A program made the position numbers and the translations under genes. A stretch of DNA of 64,000 nucleotides from Amycolatopsis sp. WQ 127309 (GTDB lineage: Bacteria > Actinomycetota > Actinomycetes > Mycobacteriales > Pseudonocardiaceae), in the NCBI RefSeq assembly GCF_023023025.1, contig NZ_CP095481.1, positions 7,763,001 through 7,827,000 on the forward strand. Reading direction: 5' to 3'. Position 1 is the stretch's first letter. Each line of letters starts with the position of its first letter. The notes under the pieces are model-generated. The model was not told the DNA's origin and ran no database searches. It was given only the letters and a program-made list of their open reading frames with translations. This document shows, one piece after another, positions 7,719-16,206 of this stretch.

Positions 7719-8836
7719 GTCCCCGGGTGCTTGTACGGTTCGCCGGGCCAGGCCTTCGCGGCGATTTCGCCGTTGCCCGCCACCAGCTCGGAGATCGACG
7801 CGATCGTGTGCGCCAGGGTGTTCAGCGTGTCGATGGCGGTGCGCAGCGGGGTCACCTCGGTCAGGATCCCGGCGATCGCCTGGCGCACGGACTCGCCGTC
7901 GCTCAGGCCGGCGATGCCCAGCAGGAACAGCTCCAGCGCCTTGCCGAGCTTGAGGACCTTGCCGAGCAACGCGTCGAGCAGTCCTTCGAGCGCGATGTCG
8001 AGCGCCTGCATGGCGTCGTAGGCCGCGCGGGCGAAGTTCTTGATCTTCTGGCCGGCCTCCGTGCAGAACTTGGCGTGTTCCGCGCAGGCGTGGGAGTAGT
8101 CGGTCAGCCAGGCGCGCGCGGCCTCGCCGGCGTGCCCGGTCCAGCGCTCCTGGATGCCGAAACGCCCGCGGTCGACGTTCTGCTTGATCTTGGCGAACGC
8201 GAGCCCGGTGTCCTCGAACACCATGCCCTGCCGCAGCAGCGCGTCCCAGTCGCCGGCCACCAGCTTCTCGACGACGGTCAGCAGGTCGATCCCGACCAGC
8301 TTCGTCAGCAGCCCCCGCGCCGCCCCGGAGATCGACGCCCCGCCCGCGATGTCGTCGGCGATGCGCTGGACCTCGATGTTCCAGCCGCCGAACGCGTCCT
8401 CGCCCGGGTTGTCCGGCCCGGTGTACTCGAGCTCGGGGTGCCGCGGATTGCGGGACGCGTTGTCGAAGTCGGTGAAGGACGCCGCGGTTTCGGGCGAGGC
8501 GACGTCGTCGGGCGCGACCCGTTCGGACAGCGAGTCCGGGTAGGCCGCGTCGGCCTTCGCGGCGGCTTCGTGGTCGGTCTCGCGGTACAGCTTCGCCACG
8601 GCGACGAGCGTGGTGTCGTAAGAGTCCGCGAGAGACTCGGCCTTGCCCCCGTTGGCGACGGCGAGCTCCTGCCACCGGTCGAGCGGCGCGGCGAGCTTGC
8701 CGAGCAGCCCTTCACCCCACTCGTTCGGCCCGGCGGTGGCGGCCGCCCGGTAGAGCCCGGCCGCGGCGCCGGCCCGCCCGGCCAGCGCGCCGAGCTTCTT
8801 GATCGCCTCGGGGTCGGCGTGGAAATCGCTGCTGAT
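7715..8836 (-). CDS. Large WXG100/ESX-like helical protein with probable ATC start
   Basis: 373 residues if read from ATC 8836, 294 from the first canonical start (GTG 8599). The upstream 79 codons have strong third-position GC and read smoothly (DFHADPEAIKKLGALAGRAG, LDRWQELAV, ESLADSYDTTLVAVAKL), much like the helical N-terminus of ESX-secreted or EspC-like proteins. No ATG, GTG or TTG occurs there, but GGAGG lies 7 nt before ATC 8836. The middle has FGGWNIEVQRIADDIAGGASISG and the C-terminus is helical, with an amphipathic LLDALLGKVLKLGKALELFLLGIAGL. Function unknown; a type VII substrate-like role is inferred. Its stop overlaps the next gene. Confidence 0.65.
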   Translation of the reverse strand: MSSDFHADPEAIKKLGALAGRAGAAAGLYRAAATAGPNEWGEGLLGKLAAPLDRWQELAVANGGKAESLADSYDTTLVAVAKLYRETDHEAAAKADAAYPDSLSERVAPDDVASPETAASFTDFDNASRNPRHPELEYTGPDNPGEDAFGGWNIEVQRIADDIAGGASISGAARGLLTKLVGIDLLTVVEKLVAGDWDALLRQGMVFEDTGLAFAKIKQNVDRGRFGIQERWTGHAGEAARAWLTDYSHACAEHAKFCTEAGQKIKNFARAAYDAMQALDIALEGLLDALLGKVLKLGKALELFLLGIAGLSDGESVRQAIAGILTEVTPLRTAIDTLNTLAHTIASISELVAGNGEIAAKAWPGEPYKHPGT

Positions 8837-8932
8837 GGTCGTGCCTCCGGGTCCGGTCGTGCTGACGACCGGTCCACGCGCGCCGGGGTGATCCGGTTTA
8901 GTGCCGGTCCACCCAGTGGAACGCCGCTCGGC

Positions 8933-9748
8933 TCACCGGTAGTCGGTGGACAGAGCCAGGTCACGCCACTGGTCGAGTTCACCGGCGACCGTGGCCAGCT
9001 TGTCCTCCACGAGCCGGACGCAGTCGCTGCCCAGCTGCAGCCGCAACGGCGGCTCCGCGGTCGTGACCAGACGGCGGATGGCGGTGACCGCGCGAGCCGG
9101 GTCGCCGGGCTGGTGGCCGTCGTTCTTCTCGATCGCCGAGGTCACGGCGCCGACGCTGCCGGCGTAGGCGGGCACGGTGACCGCGACCTGGCGACGACTG
9201 GCAGGGGCGAGGAAGTCCGTGCGGAACGAGCCGGGTTCGACGACGGTGATGTCGATCCCGAGCGGCCCGACCTCCGCGCGCAGCGCCTCGCTGAGGCCTT
9301 CGACGGCGAACTTGGCTGCGCTGTAGAGGCCGCGGCCCGCGCCGGAGGCGAACCCCGCGCTGGAGCTGATGTTCACGACGTGACCCGCGCCCTGGGCCCG
9401 CAACACCGGCAACGCGGCGCGGGTGACGTTGAGCAGCCCGAAGACGTTGGTGTCGAACAGCGCGCGCACGTCGGCGTCCGGCACCTCCTCGACGGCGCCG
9501 AAGAGCCCGTAACCGGCGTTGTTGACGAGCACGTCGATGCGGCCGAACCGTTCGACGGCCGCGGCGACGGCGGCTTGCGCCTGGGCCGGATCGGTGACGT
9601 CGAGGCGGACGTCCAGCCGCGGCCCGGCCGGGTCGCCGGGCGGCGGGTTCCGCGCGGCCGCGACGACCTGGTCGCCCGCGGCGAGGGCGGCGTCGGTGAG
9701 CGCCCGGCCGAAGCCGCGGGACGCGCCGGTGATGAACCAGACAGACAT
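8933..9748 (-). CDS. Short-chain dehydrogenase/reductase
   Basis: 271 residues. TGASRGFGRALTDAAL cofactor loop, LDVTDPAQA, VLVNNAGYGLFGAVEE, NISSSAG, catalytic YSAAKFAVEGLSEAL and VEPGSFRTDFLAP: a classical oxidoreductase of the kind usually annotated SDR family/short-chain type dehydrogenase. It lies directly downstream of the MmyB-type regulator gene (22 bp gap, same strand), so that regulator may control it. Substrate not deducible. Confidence 0.85.
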   Translation of the reverse strand: MSVWFITGASRGFGRALTDAALAAGDQVVAAARNPPPGDPAGPRLDVRLDVTDPAQAQAAVAAAVERFGRIDVLVNNAGYGLFGAVEEVPDADVRALFDTNVFGLLNVTRAALPVLRAQGAGHVVNISSSAGFASGAGRGLYSAAKFAVEGLSEALRAEVGPLGIDITVVEPGSFRTDFLAPASRRQVAVTVPAYAGSVGAVTSAIEKNDGHQPGDPARAVTAIRRLVTTAEPPLRLQLGSDCVRLVEDKLATVAGELDQWRDLALSTDYR

Positions 9749-9770
9749 GGTTGCTCCGTGATCGTGGGAC

Positions 9771-10604
9771 TCACCGGCCAGGCGGGTCGTCCGCGAGGGA
9801 GAGGGCGTAGCCGGCCAGCAGGGCGAGGGCGTCGCCGGCCGGGCCTCCCGGCTCGGCGTGGTAGACGACGAGGTGCTGCCCCGGCGCGCTGGTGACGGCC
9901 AGGTTTTCGAACCGCAGGGTCAGGTCCCCGGCGAGTTCGTGGTGGAAGTGCTTGACCGTCGCGGTCTTGGCCCGGACCTCGTGCTTGCCCCACAGGCGGG
10001 CGAAGTCGGGGCTGCCGACCGACAGTGTGCCCACCAGTTCGGCGAGGCGGGCGTCGTCGGGGTCCGGGTTGGCCGCGCGGAGGGCGGCGACGCAGCCTTC
10101 GGCGATCTTCGCCCAGTCGCGGTAGAAGACGCGGGCGCCGGGCTCGAGGAAGATGCCGCGCAGCAGGTTCCGTTCGCCGCGCAGCCAGGAGAACAGCGCT
10201 TCACCCAGCGGGTTGACGGCCAGGAGGTCGAAGTACCGGCCGTAGACCAGGGCCGGGGTGTGCGGCCAGGCGTCGAGCAGGGCCACGAGTCCCGGTGCCG
10301 CGTGCTCGGGCCGGGCCTTGCGCGGTTTCGCCGGTGCGGCGAGGCCGCGGAGGTAGGCGGCGGCCTCGTCGTCCAGCAGCAGGGCGTCGGCGAGAGCCGT
10401 CACGACCTGCGGCGAGGGGTGGGTGTCGCGGCCCTGTTCGAGCCGGGTGTAGTAGTCCGTGCTGACGCCGGCCAGCATGGCGACCTCGTCCCGGCGCAGC
10501 CCGGGTGTGCGGCGGTCGCCGTCCGGGATGCCGTGCTGCTCCGGCCGGGTCAGGGCGCGCCGGGCCCGGAGGAACTCGCCCAGCCGGGGTGCCGCGTGCG
10601 CCAC
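9771..10604 (-). CDS. Helix-turn-helix regulator, MmyB/XRE family
   Basis: 277 residues. N-terminal XRE domain: LGEFLRARRALTRPEQHGIP, RRTPGLRRDEVAMLAGVSTDYYTRLEQGRD. The C-terminal MmyB-like PAS-type ligand-binding domain has LLDAWPHTPALVYGRYFDLLAVNPLGEALF and LRFENLAVTSAPGQHLVVYHAEPG. These proteins often neighbour and control an SDR gene, as here. I chose GTG 10604 because AGGAGG lies 8 nt upstream; the frame is open to 10643. Confidence 0.85.
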   Translation of the reverse strand: MAHAAPRLGEFLRARRALTRPEQHGIPDGDRRTPGLRRDEVAMLAGVSTDYYTRLEQGRDTHPSPQVVTALADALLLDDEAAAYLRGLAAPAKPRKARPEHAAPGLVALLDAWPHTPALVYGRYFDLLAVNPLGEALFSWLRGERNLLRGIFLEPGARVFYRDWAKIAEGCVAALRAANPDPDDARLAELVGTLSVGSPDFARLWGKHEVRAKTATVKHFHHELAGDLTLRFENLAVTSAPGQHLVVYHAEPGGPAGDALALLAGYALSLADDPPGR

Positions 10605-10703
10605 GGTCACCACCTCCTGTCCGTCGCGGATCTTCGACCGCACCGACGCTAGCCGGGGATCGCCGGAGCCGGGTAGCTCTGCCAGGTCCCCCGAGGAACC
10701 GGG

Positions 10704-12227
10704 TCAGGCGACGGCGAAGCGGGTCAGCACCGCGGCCGGCCGGACCTCGGGCAGGGCCCGGCGGAACGCGCGGTAGTAGGCGAGTTCCTCTTTGGACCGC
10801 ACCGAGGTGGCCGGGTCGCGCCGCTCGGTCAGCTCGGCGTCACCGATGTGCCGGTTCCAGTACGGCGTCAGCAGGTCCGCGGCGCCGCTGCCGGTGCCGA
10901 ACTCCAGCTTGGGCCGCCAGAGCAGCCGGCCGGGGAGCCAGCCGGTGAACGCGCGGCGCAGGTGGCCTTTCTCGAGGCCGTCGGCTTCGAGGGATTTCAC
11001 GTTGTCCGGCAAGGACATCGCGTGGTCGACCACGCGGGCGTCGAGGAAGGGCACCCGCGCTTCCAGGCCGTGCGCCATCGTGACGCGGTCGCAGCGCTGG
11101 AGGTTGAGCCCGTGCAGCTGCTCGATGGTGCGCCGCAGCTCGCGGTGCAGCGCCGCGGGGTCGCGGTGACGTTCGTGGTAGTAGCTGTAGCCGGCGAAGA
11201 GCTCGTCCGCGCCTTCGCCGGTCAGCACCGCCTTGACGTGCTGTGCGGCCAGTTCGGCGAGGAACCAGTTCGGCACCGCGCTGCGGATGAGGCCGGCGTC
11301 GAACGACTCGACGGACGCGACGACGTCGTCGAGGGCCGCCACGGCCTGCGCGGCGTCGAAGACCGTTTCGCGGTGTTCCGTACCGAGGAATTCCGCGACT
11401 TCCCGGGCCGCGAGGAGGTCGGAAGACCCCTCGACGCCGACGGCGAACGTCTTCAACCGCCGCCCTTCGCGGGCGTACTCGGCCGCGGCGACGGCGGCGA
11501 CGATGCTGGAATCGAGCCCGCCGGAGAGGAAGACGCCGACCTCGACGTCGGCCATCAGGTGCCGGCGGACCGAGTCGACGAGCACGGCGCGCGTCCGGCT
11601 CTCCAGTTCCACCGCGGTGAGGCCGTCCTGGACGGGGGCGAAGGTGACGGCCGTGGCGAACCGGACCAGGCCGTCTTCCGGCGTCCACCAGCAGCCGGGC
11701 GGGAACATCTCCACCGCGTGCTGGACGGTGACCGGGAAAGCGCGCATTTCGGACGCGAAGTAGTACCGGCCGCCGGCCCGCGCCCAGTAGAGGGGCTTGA
11801 TGCCGAGGCGGTCGCGGGCCGCGACGAAGCGGCCGTCCGGGGTCGCCGCGCAGAGCGCCCACATCCCCTCCAGCCGGTCGAGCGCGCGCGGCCCTTCGGC
11901 GGTCAGCAACGCGAGCGCCGACTCGCTGTCCGACGCGGTGGTGAAGTGGTGGCCGGGCAGGCTTTCGCGCAGTTCGGCGTCGTTGTAGATCTCCCCGTTG
12001 CAGACCAGCGACCACGGCCCGGCCTCGCCGAGCGGCTGCCGTCCGTTGGCGGGCCCCACGATCGACAGCCGGTTGTGGCCGAGCCAGGCGCGTGCGCCGA
12101 CGCGGGCCTGGCCGGTGTCGTCGGGACCGCGGTGGGCCAGCCGGGTGAGCATGGCCCGGCCGGTGGCCACGACGTCGGAGGTGATCGCTTCGGACGAGGG
12201 GGCGAACCACGCGACTATTCCGCACAT
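10704..12227 (-). CDS. asnB: Asparagine synthetase, glutamine-hydrolysing
   Basis: 507 residues. It begins MCGIVAWF, with Cys2 as the glutaminase nucleophile; then LAHRGPDDTGQ and a CNGEIYND loop complete the N-terminal Ntn domain. The synthetase domain has the PPi-loop SGGLDSSIVAAVAA and GEGADELFAGYSYYHE. It makes asparagine from aspartate, ATP and glutamine, or a related amide in a specialised pathway. ATG 12227 is fixed by the need for Cys2, even though the frame is open to 12335; no ribosome site precedes it, so the mRNA may be leaderless. Divergent from the IclR gene (78 bp apart). Confidence 0.9.
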   Translation of the reverse strand: MCGIVAWFAPSSEAITSDVVATGRAMLTRLAHRGPDDTGQARVGARAWLGHNRLSIVGPANGRQPLGEAGPWSLVCNGEIYNDAELRESLPGHHFTTASDSESALALLTAEGPRALDRLEGMWALCAATPDGRFVAARDRLGIKPLYWARAGGRYYFASEMRAFPVTVQHAVEMFPPGCWWTPEDGLVRFATAVTFAPVQDGLTAVELESRTRAVLVDSVRRHLMADVEVGVFLSGGLDSSIVAAVAAAEYAREGRRLKTFAVGVEGSSDLLAAREVAEFLGTEHRETVFDAAQAVAALDDVVASVESFDAGLIRSAVPNWFLAELAAQHVKAVLTGEGADELFAGYSYYHERHRDPAALHRELRRTIEQLHGLNLQRCDRVTMAHGLEARVPFLDARVVDHAMSLPDNVKSLEADGLEKGHLRRAFTGWLPGRLLWRPKLEFGTGSGAADLLTPYWNRHIGDAELTERRDPATSVRSKEELAYYRAFRRALPEVRPAAVLTRFAVA

Positions 12228-12305
12228 GCAGGTCACGCTAGGTCGGCCCGTGCGTCGGTGACAACCGCAGTTGCGCTCCGCGCACGGCCGTCGGACACTG
12301 GGCCG

Positions 12306-13058
12306 ATGGCGAACGACAGTCTGACCAGCGTCCACCGGGCCCTCGATGTGCTGCGGACGCTCGGTGCGGGCCCGCTCGGGGTCCAGGCGGTCGCCGAGGC
12401 CCTGGCGGCCGAGAAGACCCAGATCTCGCGGACGCTGAAGGTGCTGCTCGAGGAGGGGTTCGCCGAGCGCGACCCGAAGACCCTGGAGTACCGCCTCGGC
12501 TGGCAGCTCTACGCGCTCGCCGGCGCGGCCGGGGACGGCCGGCTCCGGCAGGACGCGCCCCGGGCGCTGCGCACCCTGGTCCAGGAGCTGGGGGAGGCGG
12601 CGTACCTGACCGTCCGGGAGGGTGACGCGGCCCTGACCGTGCTGAGCGAGCAGGCGGGACGCAGCGTCCAGGCGCGCGAGTGGATCGGCCGAGGTACGCC
12701 GCTGAGCTGCACCTCCAGTGGGCGGGCGCTGCTGTTCGGCTTGGCCGACGCCGAGATCACCGCCCTGCTCGCGGCCAGGCCGGGCGCGCTGCCCGGCACC
12801 CGGCGGGCTCCGCGGACCGTCGCCGCGGTGCTGAAGCGGCTGCGCGAGGAGCGGCCGGCGGGCTACGTCGTCGCCGCGGAGGAGTACGAGATCGGCCTCA
12901 CCGCGGTCGCGGCCCCCGTGCTCGACTTCCGCGGCACGCCGCTGGCGGCGGTGAACGTGTCGGTGCCCAGCTTCCGGCTCACCGAGGACGGCCTGGCGCG
13001 GATCGTGGCGGCGGTGACCGCCACGGCCGCGGAGCTGTCGCCCGGCCTCCGGGGGTGA
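12306..13058 (+). CDS. IclR family transcriptional regulator
   Basis: 250 residues. Winged helix at the N-terminus (LTSVHRALDVLRTLG, VQAVAEALAAEKTQISRTLKVLLEEGF), then the IclR effector domain (AYLTVREGDAALTVLSEQ, GTPLSCTSSGRALLFGL, GYVVAAEEYEIGLTAVAAPVLD, PLAAVNVSVPSFR). Divergent from asnB, which it may regulate; the ligand is unknown. Confidence 0.85.
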   Translation: MANDSLTSVHRALDVLRTLGAGPLGVQAVAEALAAEKTQISRTLKVLLEEGFAERDPKTLEYRLGWQLYALAGAAGDGRLRQDAPRALRTLVQELGEAAYLTVREGDAALTVLSEQAGRSVQAREWIGRGTPLSCTSSGRALLFGLADAEITALLAARPGALPGTRRAPRTVAAVLKRLREERPAGYVVAAEEYEIGLTAVAAPVLDFRGTPLAAVNVSVPSFRLTEDGLARIVAAVTATAAELSPGLRG

Positions 13059-13067
13059 GCCGGGTCG

Positions 13068-13628
13068 TCACCCGACGAGCAGGCCGACCGCGGTGGTCAA
13101 GCGGCCGAGGTACGCCTCCCGCGTCTCGACCTGGTGCTTCACCCCGATCGACACGCTGATCAGCGTCTGCGCGACCTGGATCGCGGCCGCCCGCCCCGCC
13201 GTCTCGGCGATCGCGTCGGTGACGAGTTCCGCGAAGCGGGCCGGAGCGGTCTCGACGATCTCGCCGAGCAGGTCCGGGTTCTGCTCGATGACGCTCGTGA
13301 CGTCCCGGCCCAGCGGCCCGACGTAGCGGCCGGCCCAGCGGTCGAACGCGCCGGCCAGCCGCTCGCGCAGCGGCCGGTCCGCGGCGACGAGGACGGCCTG
13401 CGCCGCGGCGAGGTCCTGTTCCAGCGCCCGGGTGAACGCGGCCCGGAACAGCGTTTCCTTCGATTCGAACAAGAAGTACAGGCCGGGCCGCGAGATCCGG
13501 GCCGTGCGCGCCAGTTCCTCCATGGACGTCTTGCGGTAGCCGTGGCGGGCGAAGGTGAGCAGCGCTGACTCGAGCACCGCGTCACGACGAGCCGCGGTAC
13601 CGGCGTTCGACGTCTCGGGGGCGACCAT
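13068..13628 (-). CDS. TetR family transcriptional regulator
   Basis: 186 residues. HTH: RDAVLESALLTFARHGYRKTSMEELARTARISRPGLYFLFESKETLF. The C-terminal domain is helical (AQTLISVSIGVKHQVETREAYLGRL). Divergent from the SDR gene at 13691 with only 62 bp between; that gap holds an 8-bp inverted repeat with a 16-bp spacer (13654-13685), an obvious operator candidate covering both promoters. Confidence 0.85.
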   Translation of the reverse strand: MVAPETSNAGTAARRDAVLESALLTFARHGYRKTSMEELARTARISRPGLYFLFESKETLFRAAFTRALEQDLAAAQAVLVAADRPLRERLAGAFDRWAGRYVGPLGRDVTSVIEQNPDLLGEIVETAPARFAELVTDAIAETAGRAAAIQVAQTLISVSIGVKHQVETREAYLGRLTTAVGLLVG

Positions 13629-13653
13629 GCGCCGATCCTACGAGTCGTGGACT

Positions 13654-13685
13654 CACTATACAAGAACTGTCTAGTACGTATAGTG
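13654..13685. promoter_or_regulatory. Inverted repeat operator, TetR/SDR divergent promoter
   Basis: CACTATAC (13654-13661) and GTATAGTG (13678-13685) are perfect arms around 16 bp. The right arm includes TATAGT, which could be the -10 box of the SDR gene; its ATG at 13691 lies 6 nt further on, consistent with a leaderless transcript blocked by the TetR protein. Confidence 0.55.
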
Positions 13686-13690
13686 GCGCC

Positions 13691-14647
13691 ATGACCACAC
13701 GTGAACTCATCACCACCCAGTTCTCCGCCGCCAGCACCGCGGACGAGGTGCTGGCGGGCGTCGACCTCGCCGGAATCCGCGCGATCGTGACCGGGGCGTC
13801 CTCGGGCATCGGCGCCGAAACGGCCCGCGCGCTCGCGGCCGCCGGCGCCGAGGTCACCCTCGCCGTCCGGAACCCGGTCGCCGGCCAATCCGTCGCCGAC
13901 GCCATCACCGGCACGACGCGCGTCGCGGTGCTCGATCTCGCCGACCAGGCGGCGGTCCGGCGGTTTGCCGATGGCTGGAACGGGCCGTTGCACCTGCTCG
14001 TCGCCAACGCCGGTGTCGTCACCGGCGGCCTGGAGCGGACGCCGGAAGGGTGGGAGCTGCAGTTCGCGACGAACCACCTCGGCCACTTCGCGCTGGCCAC
14101 CGGCCTGCACGACGCGCTCGCCCGTGGGGCCGCCGACCGCGGCGAAGCGCGCGTCGTCTCGCTCAGCTCGACCGCGCACATGCGCGCGAACGTCGATTTC
14201 GACGACCCGCACTTCGCGCGCCAGGCCTACGACCCGCAGCTCGCGTACGCCCGGTCGAAGACCGCGAACTCGCTGTTCGCCGTCGAAGCGACCCGCCGCT
14301 GGGCCGCCGACGGCGTCTTCGCGAACGCCGTCAACCCCGGCGGGATCGCGACCGGGCTGCAGCGGAACTTCACCCCGGCGCAGAAGGCGTCCCTCGACGC
14401 GGCCGAAGCCGCCGGCACCTTCACCTACAAGACCGTCGAGCAGGGCGCCGCGACCACCATCGTCGCCGCCGTCGCGCCGCAGTTCGCCCGCACCGGTGGC
14501 CACTACCTCGACGACGCCCAGGAGGCGTACACCGTGCCGGACGACGCCGCCCTCGCCGACCACCCGCACGGCGTGAAGGAATGGGCGCTCGACCCGGCCG
14601 CCGCGAAGCGCCTCTGGGACGTCTCCACCGAGTTGATCCACGGCTGA
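13691..14647 (+). CDS. Short-chain dehydrogenase, oxidoreductase/retinol dehydrogenase-like
   Basis: 318 residues. TGASSGIGAETARALAAAGAEVTLAVRN, LLVANAGVV, FATNHLGHFALATGL, SLSSTAHM and the active-site stretch QLAYARSKTANSLFAVEATRR (Tyr-Arg-Ser-Lys spacing altered to YARSK, which still gives YxxxK). The long C-terminal part (NPGGIATGLQRN, GGHYLDDAQEAYTV) is the form usual in actinobacterial oxidoreductases of this size. No ribosome site; probably leaderless. Divergent from TetR. Confidence 0.85.
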   Translation: MTTRELITTQFSAASTADEVLAGVDLAGIRAIVTGASSGIGAETARALAAAGAEVTLAVRNPVAGQSVADAITGTTRVAVLDLADQAAVRRFADGWNGPLHLLVANAGVVTGGLERTPEGWELQFATNHLGHFALATGLHDALARGAADRGEARVVSLSSTAHMRANVDFDDPHFARQAYDPQLAYARSKTANSLFAVEATRRWAADGVFANAVNPGGIATGLQRNFTPAQKASLDAAEAAGTFTYKTVEQGAATTIVAAVAPQFARTGGHYLDDAQEAYTVPDDAALADHPHGVKEWALDPAAAKRLWDVSTELIHG

Positions 14648-14704
14648 GGACGATCGGTCACGCACCCGGGCCCTTGCGTCTTCGCTATTCAGCGATACTA
14701 TCTA

Positions 14705-14731
14705 CCAGTAGTCACTGACACTGAGTACTGG
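14705..14731. promoter_or_regulatory. Candidate PadR operator
   Basis: Inverted repeat CCAGTA (14705-14710) / TACTGG (14726-14731) with the direct repeat CACTGA-CACTGA inside, ending at the ribosome site of the PadR gene. A PadR autoregulatory site is a reasonable reading. Confidence 0.4.
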
Positions 14732-14744
14732 GGAGAGGTGATCC

Positions 14745-15074
14745 GTGGGCAAGCAGGTGACGGAGATGCTCAAGGGGGTGCTGGAGGGCATCGTCCTGGC
14801 GATCCTGGGCCGCCGGGCCGCGTACGGCTACGAGATCACGGCGTGGCTGCGGGACCAGGGGTTCTCCGACATCGCCGAGGGCACGGTCTACGCGCTGCTG
14901 GTCAGGATCGAGCAACGCGGCTTCGTCGACGTGGAGAAGGTGCCGTCGGAGAAAGGGCCGCCCCGCAAGGTGTATTCGCTCAACGCGCAGGGACGGCAGC
15001 ACCTCGAAGAGTTCTGGAAGACCTGGGGCTTTCTCGCCGAACGGCTCGAACAGCTCCGCGAAGGGGGCAACTGA
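14745..15074 (+). CDS. PadR family transcriptional regulator
   Basis: 109 residues. PadR winged-helix: MLKGVLEGIVLAILGRRAAYGYEITAWL, then FSDIAEGTVYALLVRIEQRGFVDVEKV and GPPRKVYSLNAQGRQHL. GTG start with GGGAGAGG upstream. It heads a four-gene operon (PadR, DUF1048 protein, ABC ATPase, ABC permease) seen in many actinobacteria; it probably represses this drug-export operon until a ligand binds. Confidence 0.9.
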   Translation: MGKQVTEMLKGVLEGIVLAILGRRAAYGYEITAWLRDQGFSDIAEGTVYALLVRIEQRGFVDVEKVPSEKGPPRKVYSLNAQGRQHLEEFWKTWGFLAERLEQLREGGN

Positions 15075-15076
15075 CG

Positions 15077-15445
15077 ATGAAGATCTCGGATATCACCGCG
15101 AGGGTGATCGGCGACAAACGGCGCTGGCGGGCGTACAAGGCGCGCAGCAAAAGGCTTCCCGAGAACTACCGCCTGGCGGTCGCGGCGCTGGAGCGGTACC
15201 TGATGTTCTTCGGGGCGGCGGACGGCGAGAGCGCGGCGTCGATGTTCGAGGACCTGATCGACCTGTTCGAACGAGCCGCGGCGGACGGGACGCCCATCCG
15301 CGAGATCGTCGGGGAGGACCCCGTCGACTTCGTCGAGGCGTTCATCCAGAACTACACGAAGGGTGGCTGGATCATCCGGGAACGGGACCGGCTGACCAAC
15401 GGCATCAAGCGCGCCGAAGAAGCGACCGGCGAGGCTCGATCATGA
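15077..15445 (+). CDS. DUF1048 family protein
   Basis: 122 residues, helical, no membrane segment: MKISDITARVIGDKRRWRAYKARSKRLP, LDLFERAAADGTPIREIVGEDPVDFVEAFIQNY. The family regularly sits between a PadR gene and an ABC exporter; its biochemical role is unknown. It starts 2 bp after the PadR stop and its own stop overlaps the ATG of the ATPase gene (4-bp ATGA). Confidence 0.85.
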   Translation: MKISDITARVIGDKRRWRAYKARSKRLPENYRLAVAALERYLMFFGAADGESAASMFEDLIDLFERAAADGTPIREIVGEDPVDFVEAFIQNYTKGGWIIRERDRLTNGIKRAEEATGEARS

Positions 15446-16206
15446 CGGCCGCGATCCACGTGCAGGGTCTGGAGAAGTCGTACAAGACGCTGAAGGTGCT
15501 GCGCGGCGTGGACTTCGACGTCGCGCGGGGCAGCATCTTCGCCCTGCTCGGCTCGAACGGGGCCGGCAAGACGACCGTCGTGAAGATCCTTTCCACCTTG
15601 CTCGCGTCCGACGCGGGAACCGCCGTCGTGCACGGCTTCGACGTCGCCACTCAGGCCGAGGACGTGCGGGCGTCCTTCAGTCTCACGGGACAGTTCGCGG
15701 CCGTCGACGAGATCCTCAGCGGCCGCGAGAACCTCGTGCTGGTCGCCCGGCTCCGGCACCTCAAGGGAGCGGGCACGATCGCGGACGACCTGCTCCGGCG
15801 CTTCTCGCTGACCGACGCCGGCGACCGGAAGGTGGCGACGTACTCGGGAGGCATGCGCCGCCGCCTCGACATCGCGATGAGCCTGGTCGGGAACCCGCCG
15901 GTCATCTTCCTCGACGAGCCGACGACCGGGCTCGACCCGCAGGGGCGCATCGAGGTGTGGCAGGCCGTCAAGGAACTCGCCGGCCGCGGCACGACGGTGC
16001 TGCTGACGACGCAGTACCTGGACGAGGCCGAGCACCTCGCCGACCGGATCGCGATCCTCCACGGAGGCCGGATCATCGTGAACGGCACCCTCGCCGAGCT
16101 CCGGCGGCTCCTGCCGCCGGCCAAGGTCGAATACGTCGAGAAGCAGCCGACCCTCGAAGACGTCTTCCTCACCCTCGTCGGCAACGCCGGCCGGGGGGAA
16201 CAGTGA
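15442..16206 (+). CDS. ABC transporter ATP-binding protein, DrrA type
   Basis: 254 residues. Walker A GSNGAGKTTV, Q-loop TGQFAAVDEILSG, signature TYSGGMRRRLDIAM, Walker B PVIFLDEPTTGLDPQ and the switch region TQYLDEAEHLADRI. The short C-terminal domain VEKQPTLEDVFLTLVG is typical of daunorubicin-resistance ATPases. With the next gene it forms an exporter for a hydrophobic compound. It overlaps the upstream DUF1048 gene and the downstream permease. Confidence 0.92.
   Translation: MTAAIHVQGLEKSYKTLKVLRGVDFDVARGSIFALLGSNGAGKTTVVKILSTLLASDAGTAVVHGFDVATQAEDVRASFSLTGQFAAVDEILSGRENLVLVARLRHLKGAGTIADDLLRRFSLTDAGDRKVATYSGGMRRRLDIAMSLVGNPPVIFLDEPTTGLDPQGRIEVWQAVKELAGRGTTVLLTTQYLDEAEHLADRIAILHGGRIIVNGTLAELRRLLPPAKVEYVEKQPTLEDVFLTLVGNAGRGEQ

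Noticed and set aside
12228..12335. N-terminal extension of asparagine synthetase to 12335
   Set aside because: The glutaminase nucleophile must be Cys2 after Met; the extension would bury it.
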